Shown here in pieces: positions 53,971 through 62,964 of a stretch of 64,000 nucleotides of DNA; position 1 is the stretch's first letter; each line of letters begins with the position of its first letter. The position numbers were made by a program, and so were the translations under genes. Under the pieces are notes generated by a model. It saw only the letters and a list, made by a program, of their open reading frames with translations, searched no databases and had not been told where the DNA came from. This DNA comes from Thomasclavelia spiroformis DSM 1552. Lineage in GTDB: Bacteria > Bacillota_I > Bacilli_A > Erysipelotrichales > Coprobacillaceae. Location of the stretch: positions 1,674,001 to 1,738,000 of the forward strand of contig NZ_CP102275.1 of assembly GCF_025149465.1 (NCBI RefSeq). Direction: 5' to 3'.

Positions 53971-54047
53971 TGGCGCGCTAGGCAGGAATCGAACCCACAA
54001 CCTCTTGATCCGTAGTCAAGCACTCTATCCAGTTGAGCTACTAGCGC
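53971..54047 (-). tRNA. tRNA-Arg (ACG), copy 1
   Basis: Anticodon ACG (CTACGGA), to be read as ICG; acceptor GCGCTAG; CCA encoded. Confidence 0.95.
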
Positions 54048-54151
54048 TTCTTCTTCCTTACAACGCTTCCATATTCTAACATCTTTCTCAAGCTTTTGCA
54101 AGTCCTTTTTTTGTTAAATGACCAAAATAAAAACTGTTAACACAGTTATAA

Positions 54152-54227
<76 letters not shown>

Positions 54228-54230
54228 AAT

Positions 54231-54307
54231 TGGCGGTCTGGACGGGACTCGAACCCGCGACCTCCGCCGTGACAGGGCGGCATTCTAACCAACTGAACTA
54301 CCAGACC
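54231..54307 (-). tRNA. tRNA-Asp (GTC), copy 2
   Basis: Same sequence as 53283-53359. Confidence 0.95.
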
Positions 54308-54311
54308 ATTT

Positions 54312-54388
<77 letters not shown>

Positions 54389-54408
54389 ATATTCTTTTTT
54401 TAAATAAA

Positions 54409-54501
54409 TGGCGAGGGATGAGGGATTCGAACCCCCGCGGGACGTTAATCCCCTGTCGGTTTTCAAGACCGATCCCTTCAGCCGGACTTGGGTAATCCCT
54501 C
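54409..54501 (-). tRNA. tRNA-Ser (TGA), copy 2
   Basis: Same sequence as 53461-53553. Confidence 0.94.
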
Positions 54502-54508
54502 GCATTAT

Positions 54509-54585
54509 TGGTGGACCCTGTTGGACTCGAACCAACGACCGATCGGTTATGAGCCGATAGCTCTAACCAACTGAGCTAAGGGTCC
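54509..54585 (-). tRNA. tRNA-Ile2 (CAT, lysidine type), copy 2
   Basis: Same sequence as 53561-53637. Confidence 0.8.
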
Positions 54586-54621
54586 TTGTTGTTTGTCTCT
54601 TACGGGTACCTCATATTTAAT

Positions 54622-54698
54622 TGGTAGCGGGGAAGGGATTCGAACCCCCGACCCACCGGGTATGAACCGATTGCTCTAGCCAACTGAGCTACCCCGCC
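54622..54698 (-). tRNA. tRNA-Met (CAT, elongator), copy 2
   Basis: Same sequence as 53674-53750. Confidence 0.9.
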
Positions 54699-54731
54699 GT
54701 AATCAACTACAGCAATGCTATAATCTAATAT

Positions 54732-54807
54732 TGGTGGAGCCTAGCGGGATCGAACCGCTGACCCCCTGCGTGCAAGGCAGGTGCTCTCCCAGCTGAGCTA
54801 AGGCCCC
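54732..54807 (-). tRNA. tRNA-Ala (TGC), copy 2
   Basis: Same sequence as 53784-53859. Confidence 0.95.
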
Positions 54808-54824
54808 AATTCTTATTTTTTAAA

Positions 54825-54901
54825 TGGTCGGGAAGACAGGATTTGAACCTGCGACCCCCTGGTCCCAAACCAGGTGCACTACCAAGCTGTGCTACTTCCC
54901 G
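54825..54901 (-). tRNA. tRNA-Pro (TGG), copy 2
   Basis: Same sequence as 53877-53953. Confidence 0.95.
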
Positions 54902-54918
54902 CTTTTTGCTTTTTTAAA

Positions 54919-54995
54919 TGGCGCGCTAGGCAGGAATCGAACCCACAACCTCTTGATCCGTAGTCAAGCACTCTATCCAGTTGAGCTACTAGCGC
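54919..54995 (-). tRNA. tRNA-Arg (ACG), copy 2
   Basis: Same sequence as 53971-54047. Confidence 0.95.
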
Positions 54996-55066
54996 TTCTT
55001 CTTCCTTACAACGCTTCCATATTCTAACATCTTTCTCAAGCTTTTGCAAGTCCTTTTTTTGTTAAA

Positions 55067-55155
55067 TGGTGCCCAGGGCCGGAATCGAACCGGCACGGAT
55101 TTTAAGGTCCGCAGGATTTTAAGTCCTGTGCGTCTACCAGTTTCGCCACCTGGGC
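55067..55155 (-). tRNA. tRNA-Leu (TAA)
   Basis: Long variable arm; anticodon TAA (CTTAAAA); acceptor GCCCAGG pairs with CCTGGGC; CCA encoded. Confidence 0.95.
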
Positions 55156-55161
55156 ACTTAA

Positions 55162-55236
55162 TGGAGGTTCCAACCGGACTCGAACCGATGATAACAGAGT
55201 TGCAGTCTGCTGCCTTACCAACTTGGCCATGGAACC
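55162..55236 (-). tRNA. tRNA-Cys (GCA)
   Basis: Anticodon GCA (CTGCAAC); discriminator T73, the tRNA-Cys identity base; acceptor GGTTCCA; CCA encoded. First gene of the array, whose promoter must lie in 55237-55330. Confidence 0.95.
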
Positions 55237-55392
55237 ATTAATATTTTTTCTTCACTTTTCCGTGTCTTTCACCGGACTGCCTTTATATAATATAACATAT
55301 ATATTAATTTTGCAAGACTTTTCTTCAAAAAAATTACACTTTTCTTCTTTTGATAAAAAAAACTTTGATTAAATCAATTCTTTTTTTTAAAA

Positions 55393-55418
55393 AAACTGCT
55401 GGTTTTTACCAACAGTTT
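55393..55418 (-). terminator. Terminator of the pot operon
   Basis: Stem AAACTGcTGGT/ACCAACAGTTT followed by a T8 run on the minus strand, directly after the stop at 55423. Confidence 0.85.
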
Positions 55419-55422
55419 AAGA

Positions 55423-57273
55423 TTATTTTGACTTTACTTTTGTCCAACGTAGATTATACATTTCTTTTACTTCATTTGTTTGATATGCAAATATTTCATC
55501 TTTTGAATCAGTACGAATATCATAAGCACTAATTCCTTTAAAATCATTTTGAGAAGCTTTTTTTGCTGCTTTTACATTAGCAGTCAAATAACCAACTTCA
55601 ATAGTGTTTTTATATGAATTACTATTTGAAATCATATGATTAATAAATTCATTTGCCAATTTAGTATTTTTACACTCCTTAGAAATAACAAATCCATCAA
55701 ACCAAACATTAGTTCCTTCTTCAGGTAAATAATATTCCATATTAGGATTTTCACTCATTACAGTTGTTGCATCCCCTGAATACATAATAGCCATTGCTTT
55801 TACACCACTACTCATAGTATCAATAACTTCATCACCTACATATACAGGATCCATTTCACTTCTTTGATCAATCAACCAATTATAAGCATCATCTATTTCT
55901 TTTCTATCAGTTGTATTCATTGAATAACCTAATGCCTTTAAAGCAACCATAAAACTATCTCGTTCTGAATCATACATATATATTTGTCCTTTATATTTTG
56001 GATTACGAAGAATATTCCATCCTTCTTTTAAATCATTTTTATCAACAACAGTTTTATCATATAAAATCCCAACGTTTCCACAAAAATAAGGTACCCAATA
56101 ATCATTATTAGGATCAAACGACTGCCCTAATATTCCTTTATTTATATTATCGAAATTAGTAACTATTGATTTATCAATTGGCTGTAAGCGTTCTTCTTTA
56201 ATCAATCTTTCAATCATATATTCTGAAGGGACCATAATATCATAGCTATTGCCACTTACATATTTAGTATACATAATCTCATTAGAATCAAATGTTTCAT
56301 ATACAACTTTACAATCATACTTATCTTCAAAATCACTTATAACTGACTTATCAATATATTCACCCCAATTATACACTCTTAAAGTCTTTTTTCCTATTCC
56401 AGCTGAAATTGACCAACCTACCGATATTAATAAACATCCTGCTAAAATAACTTTAACAACTTTACTTTTTAATAACTTATCAGTCGCTTTAGGAAAAACT
56501 CGAGGAATAATTGTTCCTAACACAACAACAATCAATACAACAACTAAAATAATCGTTGCTAATGCATAAATACTAGGATTAGTACGTTTTGACATGTTAT
56601 AAATAACAATTGAAATATTCTCAATTCCATTACCACTAACAAAATACGAAACAATAAAATCATCAAATGATAATGTAAATGCCAATAATACTCCAGATAT
56701 AATCCCTGGTTTAATCTGTGGAATAATCACTTTAGTAAGTGCCTGAAACGGTGTTGCTCCTAAATCCATTGCTGCATCAGCTAAATTATCATCAAGTTGT
56801 CTTACTTTTGGTAAAACATTAGTAATAACAAAAGGGGTACACAATACAATATGTGCTATTAACATTGTGATATACCCTTTTTCTATTTTCATAAACGAAA
56901 ATAATAACATTAATGAAATTCCAGTTACAATTTCTGGATTCATAATTGGTATATTATTAACTTGTAATAATATTTTTCGCAATATCGGTTTTGATTTTGA
57001 AACTCCAATTGCTGTAATTGTCCCCAAAATCGTTGAAATAACTGTTGAAAGAATTGCAATACTTACCGAAACAATGATTGCATCAATCATTTGTTGATTG
57101 GCAAATAATTCTTGATACCAACGTAATGAAAAGCCACTCCAATTAGATAATGATTTCGAATCATTAAAAGAAAAAATTGTCATCACTAACAACGGTAAAT
57201 ATAAGAATACTAAAGCTAAACCAATCCATAAACTACTATTAAAACTAGGTTTATAATTTTTTAGTTTTTTCAC
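55423..57273 (-). CDS. potCD: Spermidine/putrescine ABC transporter: permease PotC fused to binding protein PotD
   Basis: 616 residues from a GTG at 57273 that has CCAGGAGGAAACTAAAC before it; the ATG at 57300 lies before that site. Residues 1-260: PotC-type permease with six helices and the EAA-like loop DAAMDLGATPFQALTKVIIPQIKPG (cited as AAMDLGATPFQALTKV). A seventh helix (about 270-290) then acts as an anchor for a PotD-like solute-binding domain (about 295-610) with LRVYNWGEYIDKSVISDFE, SYDIMVPSEYM, WVPYFCGNVGILYDK and GDATTVMSEN. The tethered binding protein is on the outer face. Overlaps potB by 23 bases. Confidence 0.9.
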   Translation of the reverse strand: MKKLKNYKPSFNSSLWIGLALVFLYLPLLVMTIFSFNDSKSLSNWSGFSLRWYQELFANQQMIDAIIVSVSIAILSTVISTILGTITAIGVSKSKPILRKILLQVNNIPIMNPEIVTGISLMLLFSFMKIEKGYITMLIAHIVLCTPFVITNVLPKVRQLDDNLADAAMDLGATPFQALTKVIIPQIKPGIISGVLLAFTLSFDDFIVSYFVSGNGIENISIVIYNMSKRTNPSIYALATIILVVVLIVVVLGTIIPRVFPKATDKLLKSKVVKVILAGCLLISVGWSISAGIGKKTLRVYNWGEYIDKSVISDFEDKYDCKVVYETFDSNEIMYTKYVSGNSYDIMVPSEYMIERLIKEERLQPIDKSIVTNFDNINKGILGQSFDPNNDYWVPYFCGNVGILYDKTVVDKNDLKEGWNILRNPKYKGQIYMYDSERDSFMVALKALGYSMNTTDRKEIDDAYNWLIDQRSEMDPVYVGDEVIDTMSSGVKAMAIMYSGDATTVMSENPNMEYYLPEEGTNVWFDGFVISKECKNTKLANEFINHMISNSNSYKNTIEVGYLTANVKAAKKASQNDFKGISAYDIRTDSKDEIFAYQTNEVKEMYNLRWTKVKSK

Positions 57274-58111
57274 GTTTAGTTTCCTCCTGGTATCCCGCAT
57301 ATTTTTCTACCTTGTTAATAAGTCCCATAAGAACGATAACTAAAACAGCAAGAATCAATGATACAGCACTACCAAAATGCCAATCACCTACATTAATAAA
57401 TTGTTGTTCAATAAAATTACCAATTAATGCATATTGTCCGCCACCTAATAATTTTGGAATAACGAACGATGAAACTGCTGGTAAAAAAACCATTGTAATT
57501 CCGGTTAAAACACCACCTAATGATAATCTAAAAGTAATTTTCCAAAAAGTAGTAATTGGATTAGCTCCTAAATCATTGCTTGCTTCAATCAAAGATTTAT
57601 CCATTTTTGATAATGAAGCATGAATCGGTAAAATCATAAATGGTAAAAAATCATATACCATCCCTAATACCACTGCAAAATCAGTATATAAAAAACTGAC
57701 CTCACCAAAGCCTAGAAGCTGAAATACATTACTTATTATTCCCTTACTACTAAGTATATTTATCCAAGCATATGTACGCATCAACATATTGATCCATGTC
57801 GGAAATGTAATTAATAAAATAAGGATAGTTTGCGTATTTTCTTTACATTTAGAAATTGCATAAGCAACTGGATAACCAATTAATAAACATAACACAGTCG
57901 TAATAATTCCTAAAATAAATGATTTAATTAATACAGAAACAAAAATTGGATCAAAAAATTTTGAAAAATTATCTAATGTAAAACTAAATGTTGTTATTGC
58001 ATTACCTTTTTGTATAAAAGCATACATCATTATTAAAAACATTGGTATAATCGTTAAAATAAATAACCAAAAACAATAAGGGCCAACTAATTTACGAAAA
58101 TGTTTCATCAA
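57251..58111 (-). CDS. potB: Spermidine/putrescine ABC transporter permease
   Basis: 286 residues, six membrane helices, with the EAA loop [19 protein letters not shown] (about 175-193) that contacts the ATPase. Starts within the potA stop (ATGA overlap). Forms the channel with the PotC half of the fusion protein. Confidence 0.93.
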   Translation of the reverse strand: MMKHFRKLVGPYCFWLFILTIIPMFLIMMYAFIQKGNAITTFSFTLDNFSKFFDPIFVSVLIKSFILGIITTVLCLLIGYPVAYAISKCKENTQTILILLITFPTWINMLMRTYAWINILSSKGIISNVFQLLGFGEVSFLYTDFAVVLGMVYDFLPFMILPIHASLSKMDKSLIEASNDLGANPITTFWKITFRLSLGGVLTGITMVFLPAVSSFVIPKLLGGGQYALIGNFIEQQFINVGDWHFGSAVSLILAVLVIVLMGLINKVEKYAGYQEETKREKTKKL

Positions 58112-59151
58112 TAACTACCCATTTTATCCATCACATGAATATCTTCAGGCCAAAAATCTAAATTAACTTTTTTCCCTACTTCACTAATATCCGTTGTATG
58201 TACTTTATAATTACGATTTTTTGCTTTTACCATTATTTCATAATGTACACCTTTAAATACAATAGAAGTGACTACTCCTTCTATCTTTCCCTTACCAACA
58301 TCTACAATATCTAAATCCTCTGGTCTTAATACAATATCAACTTCTTGTCCTTCATCAAACCCTTTATCAACACATTCGAAACATTGTCCATCAAATTCAA
58401 CTAAATAATCTTCAATAAAAATTCCTTCAATAATATTAGATTCACCAATAAACTGTGCCACAAAACGGTTTTCTGGTTCATTATAAATATCAGTAGGTGA
58501 ACCAATTTGTTGAATCTGCCCCTCATTCATAACAACAATTGTATCAGACATTGTTAATGCTTCTTCTTGATCATGAGTTACATATACAAAAGTAATTCCT
58601 ACTTCTTGTTGGATATTTTTTAATTCAATTTGCATTGTCTTTCTAAGTTTTAAATCTAGCGCTCCTAGTGGTTCATCAAGCAATAAAACTTTTGGTTCAT
58701 TTACCAATGCTCTAGCAATGGCAACGCGTTGTTGTTGACCTCCAGATAATTGATTAATATTTCTTAATCCAAATCCTTCTAAACCAACAAGCTTAAGCAT
58801 GCGATTCACTTTATGTTCAATCGTGTCTTTATCCATCTTTTTAATTTTTAAACCAAAAGCAATATTATCAAAAACATTCATATGCGGAAATAAAGCATAC
58901 TTTTGAAAAACTGTATTTAATTCTCTTTTATATGGCGGTAATTTACTAATGTCTTGCCCATTGAATAATACAGTTCCACCATTAGCTTCTTCAAATCCAC
59001 CCATAATTCTTAAAGTAGTCGTTTTACCACAACCACTAGGTCCTAATAAAGTAACAAATTCTTTTTCATTAATATCTAGATGTATTCCCTTTAAAACTAC
59101 TTGTCCATTATATTCTTTCGTTAAATTATCTAATTCAATTAATTTTTCCAT
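58108..59151 (-). CDS. potA: Spermidine/putrescine ABC transporter ATPase
   Basis: 347 residues. Walker [10 protein letters not shown] (about 37-45), Q-loop [10 protein letters not shown], signature [15 protein letters not shown], Walker [13 protein letters not shown], switch His in VTHDQEEA. C-terminal TOBE-type regulatory domain (about 240-340) with [10 protein letters not shown]. First transporter gene, 8 bases after the regulator gene. Confidence 0.95.
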   Translation of the reverse strand: MEKLIELDNLTKEYNGQVVLKGIHLDINEKEFVTLLGPSGCGKTTTLRIMGGFEEANGGTVLFNGQDISKLPPYKRELNTVFQKYALFPHMNVFDNIAFGLKIKKMDKDTIEHKVNRMLKLVGLEGFGLRNINQLSGGQQQRVAIARALVNEPKVLLLDEPLGALDLKLRKTMQIELKNIQQEVGITFVYVTHDQEEALTMSDTIVVMNEGQIQQIGSPTDIYNEPENRFVAQFIGESNIIEGIFIEDYLVEFDGQCFECVDKGFDEGQEVDIVLRPEDLDIVDVGKGKIEGVVTSIVFKGVHYEIMVKAKNRNYKVHTTDISEVGKKVNLDFWPEDIHVMDKMGSY

Positions 59152-59159
59152 AATACCTC

Positions 59160-59693
59160 CTAAAATACCGGTGGTGTCGATACCCAGATAACTTTTGCTT
59201 TAGTTTCACTATTGTTAACCAAATAATGTGATACTAACCCTTTTAAATAAAAAGTTTCACCTTTTTTTAATACAAATTCATTTTCTCCATATACTAACTT
59301 AACTTTTCCTTGAACAACATAGCCAAATTCTTGACCCTCATGAGGGTCAAGAGCCATCGATTGTTTACCTGGAGCTATTTCGATTAAAATAGGTTCCATA
59401 TCATTTTTTTGAGCATTAGGAATAATATATGAAATAATATAATCATCCTGCTCATTTACAAAAAAATCATCTTTTTTAAAAACAATTTGTTCTGCTGGTT
59501 TTTCACTAAAAAATTCCTGCAAATTAGTTCCTAAAGCTTCTAAAATATCTTCTAAAGTTGTTATTGAAGGTGATGTTAAATCACGTTCTAATTGCGAAAG
59601 AAACCCCTTTGTTAATTCACTTCGATTAGCTAATTCTTCTAATGTAAGGCCATTTGCTTGGCGTAACATTTTGATCTTACCTCCTATATCCAT
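59160..59693 (-). CDS. XRE-family regulator with C-terminal cupin (PuuR-like)
   Basis: 177 residues from the ATG at 59693, which has AGGAGGTGATATT before it. HTH at residues about 6-60: [20 protein letters not shown], then [21 protein letters not shown]. Cupin at about 105-175: [22 protein letters not shown]. This PuuR/ClrR layout controls polyamine uptake genes by sensing the ligand. First gene of the potABCD operon, so probably autoregulatory. Confidence 0.9.
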   Translation of the reverse strand: MDIGGKIKMLRQANGLTLEELANRSELTKGFLSQLERDLTSPSITTLEDILEALGTNLQEFFSEKPAEQIVFKKDDFFVNEQDDYIISYIIPNAQKNDMEPILIEIAPGKQSMALDPHEGQEFGYVVQGKVKLVYGENEFVLKKGETFYLKGLVSHYLVNNSETKAKVIWVSTPPVF

Positions 59694-59795
59694 AATATCA
59701 CCTCCTATTTTTAACATACTAATTATATCTATTTATAGTAATAATGCAACAATATTTAACAAATTGTTTAATATATTATACTAATTATAAAAAAA

Positions 59796-59816
59796 CGCTG
59801 ATACAATGTATCAACG
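59796..59816 (-). terminator. Terminator after tyrA
   Basis: 9-bp near-perfect stem CGCTGATAC/GTATCAACG, T-rich on the minus strand, overlapping the tyrA end. Confidence 0.75.
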
Positions 59817-59819
59817 ATT

Positions 59820-60644
59820 TCATAATTTTTCTCTTCTTTTAGATGATTTAATAAATAACTGTTTTAATAAAGATTCATCTTCATCCAACAAAGCTTGCTT
59901 TATTAAATCTAATTGGATTTCAAAAGAATCAATCGAATTCAATAAATTATCTCGATTCTTTAAAAACAATTCTGACCACAAACTTTCATTAATATTTGCA
60001 ATTCTTGTCAAATCACGATATGAATCACCAATATATTTTCCTGTATTATATTTTTCATTATCACTATTTATAAGTGCTACAGCAAGAGCATGTGGCAATT
60101 GTGATGTAAAAGAAATAATTTCATCATGAGCCTCAGGCGACATGATTTTAACACTTTTAAATCCTAATTTAGCTACAAATCCTTCCATAAATGTAATACT
60201 TTCTTTTTTATTAACAGGATGTTCAATTAAAATATAATTTGCATTTTTAAACACTTCTTTACTGGCATATTCAAAACCTTTTTTTTCTCGTCCAGCCATT
60301 GGATGCCCACTTACAAATTCAACATCTTTATCAATAATATTGATTGCTTCTTGTAAAAAATATGATTTGATTCCTATTGCATCAGTTATAATACTTCCTT
60401 TTTTAAACTGATTGTTTTTCAAAAATTCTAAAACTAAAGATGGATACAAACAAATAATCGTTAAATCTGATTTACTAATAATTTCTTTATCATCTTGATA
60501 ACCTTCAATAATATATCCACCATCTTTAGCACTTTTTAAAGTCTTTTGATCAATATCAATTCCATAAACTTGATGTCCTAGGCCCTTTAATGCTTTAACA
60601 AAGCTTCCTCCAATAACACCTAATCCTACTACTGTAATAATCAT
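59820..60644 (-). CDS. tyrA: Prephenate dehydrogenase
   Basis: 274 residues, the monofunctional TyrA without a mutase domain. Rossmann motif VVGLGVIGGSFV (about 5-16), GIDID acidic end of strand 2, and the active-site segments GHPMAGREKKGFEYA (catalytic His) and SFTSQLPHALAVAL. Converts prephenate to 4-hydroxyphenylpyruvate for tyrosine. No other aromatic-pathway gene is in the window. Confidence 0.93.
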   Translation of the reverse strand: MIITVVGLGVIGGSFVKALKGLGHQVYGIDIDQKTLKSAKDGGYIIEGYQDDKEIISKSDLTIICLYPSLVLEFLKNNQFKKGSIITDAIGIKSYFLQEAINIIDKDVEFVSGHPMAGREKKGFEYASKEVFKNANYILIEHPVNKKESITFMEGFVAKLGFKSVKIMSPEAHDEIISFTSQLPHALAVALINSDNEKYNTGKYIGDSYRDLTRIANINESLWSELFLKNRDNLLNSIDSFEIQLDLIKQALLDEDESLLKQLFIKSSKRREKL

Positions 60645-60653
60645 ATTGACCTC

Positions 60654-61034
60654 TTATACTAATAATCCAGCTATAAATGATGTAATTGATAATAAAATAA
60701 CTAGAAAGCAGTATCTACCCAACAATTGCCAAAAAACTGTTTTTTCTTTATTAATTAATTTAAAAGTAATAACAACTAAAAAACTAGTAATAAATCCATG
60801 ACCTAAAACAAAAGCCATTCTCGCTCCAACAACATTCATCAATAAAGGAATAAAAATAATACTTACTAAAATAAAATCCAACATTAAAACAATAGTTGAT
60901 TTTATATTTATTTTCATCCATCTAAAACCAAAATTTTCTTTAAATAATTGAAATTTAGTTTTTTGCGGCTCTACTTTTTTCGTAAATTCAAATTCTTTTT
61001 TTTGTCTTTCAACTTTACGTTCAAATCTTGACAT
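60654..61034 (-). CDS. Hypothetical three-helix membrane protein
   Basis: 126 residues. A highly charged N-terminus (about 1-35, Lys/Glu/Phe-rich) then three hydrophobic helices (about 48-66, 72-90, 102-123). No recognised family. It lies between pncB and tyrA on the same strand, 20 bases and 9 bases apart, so is likely co-transcribed. Confidence 0.6.
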   Translation of the reverse strand: MSRFERKVERQKKEFEFTKKVEPQKTKFQLFKENFGFRWMKINIKSTIVLMLDFILVSIIFIPLLMNVVGARMAFVLGHGFITSFLVVITFKLINKEKTVFWQLLGRYCFLVILLSITSFIAGLLV

Positions 61035-61054
61035 CTTTAACTACCTCAATTAAA

Positions 61055-62515
61055 TTACTTTCTTTTTTCTTCAAGCATTTTTATTTTATGATCTAATAAG
61101 TTTTTCGTTAAATCCACATAATAATCATGAGGATATTCTAAACGGAATACTTCATCCCAAATACGTTGTTTTTGAATATTTGAATACTCTCTGATTTCAT
61201 CAAGAGTATATTCAGGATAAACCTTTTTTCCATCAACAAATACCGGTACTTGTAGTTCTTCAACTGTGTATGTATTGGCAAAAATTGTTTTAAATTTCCA
61301 AATATTGGATTGATGATAAATAGTTAAATCTTGATCACTTGTTATTTTTTCATCATGGAAAGCAATAACATCACCGATTGCTTTTCCAGTTTCATTCTCA
61401 AATAAACGATATACTTTTTTATATCCAGGATTTGTTATTTTTTCAACATTTTCAGAAATCTTTATTTTTGAAATAATTTTATTATCTTTTTCAATTGCTA
61501 CAAGTTTATATACACCACCAAATACTGGAGAATTTTTTGAAACAATTAAGTTTTCACCAACTCCAAAAGAATCAATTTTTGCTCCTTGATCTAATAAAGA
61601 ACGAATTAAATATTCGTCCAATGAATTAGATGCTGTAATCTTTGTATCAACTAAACCAGCAATATCTAACATCATTCTTGCTTTTTTAGATAAATAAGCA
61701 ATATCACCACTATCAAGTCTAATCCCTTTTAATTTTTTACCTATTGGTGCTAACACTTCATTTGCAATTCTTATTGCGTTTGGTACCCCACTTTTTAATG
61801 TATCATAAGTATCAACTAATAAAACGCAATCATCAGGATATGTAAGTGCATATGTTTTAAAAGCTTCATATTCACTATCAAACGATTGTACAAATGAATG
61901 TGCCATTGTTCCTACCACGGGAATATTAAACATCATTCCCGCTGAAACGGTTGCAGTTCCTGCAACTCCTCCAATATATGCTGCTCTTGCTCCATAAGTA
62001 GCACTATCATAACCTTGCGCTCTTCTTGCTCCAAATTCCATTACCGGACGACCTTTTGCTTCTTTTACAATTCGATTGGCTTTTGTCGCAATTAAACTTT
62101 GGTGATTTACTGTTACTAATAATAAAGTTTCAATTAATTGTGCTTCGATAAATTTAGCTCGAATAGTTACTAACGGTTCATTAGGAAATACAGGTGTTCC
62201 TTCTTTAACCGCATAGATTGTTCCAGTAAAATGAAAATCTCTTAAATAATCAAAAAATTCTTCATCAAATTTATTTAGTGAGCGGAGATATTCAATATCT
62301 CCCTCACTAAAATGCAAATGATCAATACATTCAATCAATTGCTGTAACCCTGCAAAAATAGAGTATCCCCCATTATCCGGATTTTTACGATAATACATGT
62401 CAAAATAAACATACTGATCTTTATTACCTTGTTTAAAATAATTATATGCCATTGTTAATTCATATAAATCCATTACCAATGTTAAATTACGTTTACTTCC
62501 TGCGTGCAATTTCAT
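61055..62515 (-). CDS. pncB: Nicotinate phosphoribosyltransferase
   Basis: 486 residues from the ATG at 62515, with AAGGAGAATAAT before it; the upstream ATG at 62542 has no site. LVMDLYELTMAYNYF at the N-terminus, FDMYYRKNPDNGGYSIFAGL, the catalytic-His region GTMAHSFVQSFDSEYEAF, and IRLDSGDIAYLSKKAR for PRPP. Converts nicotinate to NaMN in NAD salvage. Full length for the long bacterial form. Confidence 0.95.
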   Translation of the reverse strand: MKLHAGSKRNLTLVMDLYELTMAYNYFKQGNKDQYVYFDMYYRKNPDNGGYSIFAGLQQLIECIDHLHFSEGDIEYLRSLNKFDEEFFDYLRDFHFTGTIYAVKEGTPVFPNEPLVTIRAKFIEAQLIETLLLVTVNHQSLIATKANRIVKEAKGRPVMEFGARRAQGYDSATYGARAAYIGGVAGTATVSAGMMFNIPVVGTMAHSFVQSFDSEYEAFKTYALTYPDDCVLLVDTYDTLKSGVPNAIRIANEVLAPIGKKLKGIRLDSGDIAYLSKKARMMLDIAGLVDTKITASNSLDEYLIRSLLDQGAKIDSFGVGENLIVSKNSPVFGGVYKLVAIEKDNKIISKIKISENVEKITNPGYKKVYRLFENETGKAIGDVIAFHDEKITSDQDLTIYHQSNIWKFKTIFANTYTVEELQVPVFVDGKKVYPEYTLDEIREYSNIQKQRIWDEVFRLEYPHDYYVDLTKNLLDHKIKMLEEKRK

Positions 62516-62578
62516 ATTATTCTCCTTGTTTATATTTAACATTATAATAAACTCTTTTACTCAAAAAATCTAGTTATT

Positions 62579-62878
62579 TTAAAAATATAGTTCATATGAT
62601 TGTCGTGGTTGAATAGGTGGTTGTGGTGGTTGTGGTTTTACTGGTGGTATTTTTTCAAATAATACCGGAATTAATAATTGTTGACCAGGAAAAATCATCA
62701 TTTGATTATCTAGATCATTCATATTTTTAATATAATCTACTCGAGTATTGAATCTTCTAGAAATCGCATATACATTATCACCTCTTCTTACTGTATACAA
62801 AAATATTTCTCCAACTTTTGGTGCGACAATCGGCATAGGTCTTCGATCAAATAAATTTTCCATGTAATCTTCGTACAT
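62579..62878 (-). CDS. LysM-domain protein
   Basis: About 99 residues from the ATG at 62878 (GGAGGG lies 8 bases before it; the ATG at 62884 is too close). One LysM repeat at about 27-72: LYTVRRGDNVYAISRRFNTRVDYI then NMMIFPGQQLLIPV-like (QMMIFPGQQLLIP), followed by a Pro/Gln-rich tail. No signal peptide, so it resembles spore-coat or cell-division LysM proteins (SafA-type) more than secreted ones. Function not certain. Confidence 0.8.
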   Translation of the reverse strand: MYEDYMENLFDRRPMPIVAPKVGEIFLYTVRRGDNVYAISRRFNTRVDYIKNMNDLDNQMMIFPGQQLLIPVLFEKIPPVKPQPPQPPIQPRQSYELYF

Positions 62879-62930
62879 GTACATCCCTCCTACTCTAACC
62901 TATTCATGTACGAAAAATATCTCTAGGCAG

Positions 62931-62964
62931 AAAAGTACATCATTTTTACTCATGACGTACTTTT
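62931..62964 (-). terminator. Terminator after the glycerophosphotransferase gene
   Basis: Stem AAGTACgTCAT/ATGAtGTACTT, T run on the minus strand; the stop codon at 62946 lies inside the loop. Confidence 0.75.
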
